From assembly GCA_964468645.1 (NCBI GenBank), contig CAYXUU010000011.1, forward strand, positions 1 to 64,000: a stretch of 64,000 nucleotides of DNA, read 5' to 3'. The DNA comes from JAIOZK01 sp964468645. GTDB lineage: Bacteria > Bacteroidota > Bacteroidia > Bacteroidales > JAIOZK01. The position numbers and the translations under genes were made by a program. The notes under the pieces were generated by a model. It was not told where the DNA came from, made no database searches, and was given only the letters and a program-made list of their open reading frames with translations. Positions 63,457 through 64,000 of the stretch are shown here, one piece after another; the stretch's first letter is position 1; each line of letters starts with the position of its first letter.

Positions 63457-63771
63457 TAATTATATTTTTGATTTGGTTGAAGCTGCCGAGAACCGACAGC
63501 TCTTTTGGTTATATGGATTATCCTTCTTTTTGAGCTGTATCACAATGCATCTTTTCTAATACCCCAACTTCGCCCCGCATGACTTTATTTTCTGATATAT
63601 TGAATCAATCATCTTAGATTAACATTTCACCCCTGACGGGGTTTAAATCATTTTTTCAATCAAATTTTCTACAAACAGTCTGCTCCTACGGAGCACCCTG
63701 CAATGCCACCATCAGTAATAATTGCTAACATTATTTAATCATGAAATAAATAATGACCTCATAGGAAAAGA
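63457..63771. other. Intergenic gap with small palindromes
   Basis: No gene is seen. It holds a hairpin terminator at 63481-63503, and two GC-rich palindromes, CCCCTGACGGGG (63630-63641) and TGCTCCTACGGAGCA (63681-63695). Such elements look like dispersed intergenic repeats. Confidence 0.6.
63481..63503 (+). terminator. Hairpin terminator after the Omp28 gene
   Basis: AGCTGCCG (63481-63488) pairs with CGACAGCT (63494-63501) with one mismatch. A short CTTTTGG tail follows. The T-tract is weak, so the call is moderate. Confidence 0.5.
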
Positions 63772-64000
63772 CTACCTGATAATCATCACCCTTGTCTGGC
63801 AATAATTACCTGCAAGTAGTCGATAAAAGTATACACCCTTTGAAAATCCGTTTGCATTAAAATCAATATGATGATTTCCAGCCCGTTGTTCTTCCGCAAC
63901 CAGTGTGGTGGCCTTATTCCCAAGAACGTCAAAAACCGTTAAAGCTACCGGAAGTTCCTCAGGTAAATAATAAGTAATCGTTGTACGATGATAAAGTGGA
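63772..64000 (-). CDS. T9SS C-terminal sorting domain, 5' end beyond the window
   Basis: This minus-strand frame is open to the right edge and ends at 63772. The ~75 residues seen match a type A T9SS sorting domain: ITYYLPEELPVALTVFDVLGN, then FSKGVYFYRLLAGNY and TRVMIIR at the end. The catalytic or binding part of the protein lies outside the window, so only secretion by T9SS can be stated. Confidence 0.75.
   Translation of the reverse strand, partial: PLYHRTTITYYLPEELPVALTVFDVLGNKATTLVAEEQRAGNHHIDFNANGFSKGVYFYRLLAGNYCQTRVMIIR

Overview
The window looks like a chromosome segment from a member of the Bacteroidota, most likely order Bacteroidales or a close relative. The evidence is AT-rich DNA, several proteins with type IX secretion (T9SS) C-terminal sorting domains, many families typical of the phylum (DUF5686, DUF5689, DUF4296, DUF6029, Omp28, a TonB-dependent receptor, GH92), and promoters of the TAnnTTTG type. 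No species can be named from the sequence alone.

Region 1 (1 to about 9.9 kb) is accessory DNA. It holds an array of orphan Rhs-type polymorphic toxin cassettes. Each carries only the last ~75-90 residues of the Rhs core (RYGFQGQE ... RVHDPRIGRFLS-DPL ... NSPYAF-ENR), followed by a different AT-rich C-terminal tip. Three or four of the five have a small immunity candidate directly downstream. Four cassettes have a continuous tip, a fifth is cut off beside an IS630-type element, and a sixth is only a scar. A YhcG/DUF1016 nuclease-family gene and a DUF3825 gene sit between cassettes. No full-length Rhs gene is in the window; the array may continue beyond the left edge.

Region 2 (9.9-39 kb) is mostly chromosomal housekeeping: lptB, a DUF5686 outer-membrane protein, recQ, a PhzF-like enzyme, a T9SS thioredoxin-like protein, deoC, a family 2 glycosyltransferase, a GH92/sulfatase glycan-degradation pair, an ECF sigma factor with a small zinc-site partner, initiator tRNA-Met, era-der-S4 protein, a dihydroorotase and a dolichol-phosphate-mannose synthase-like enzyme. 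It ends in a locus with a TonB receptor, a DUF5689 lipoprotein and a divergent exported EEP-family nuclease, which may take up or degrade external nucleic acid. Remnants of an EgtD-like methyltransferase and of a GIY-YIG protein lie beside the tRNA.

Region 3 (39-47.7 kb) contains broken regulatory/T9SS fragments, a PAS-only sensor, a Crp/Fnr-family regulator, and a nitrite-ammonification cluster (ferredoxin, nrfH, nrfA, NapH-like polyferredoxin). A palindromic site GTAAC-N4-GTTAC lies just upstream of the cluster.

Region 4 (47.7-64 kb) holds a T9SS beta-propeller protein, a class I glutamine amidotransferase, mfd, lipoproteins, a dCMP deaminase overlapping a P-loop kinase gene, an AmmeMemoRadiSam-type radical SAM enzyme, a LOG-family protein, manA, and a TlpA/DUF6029/Omp28 envelope cluster. 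The right edge cuts a T9SS protein. Intergenic gaps carry inverted and tandem repeats.
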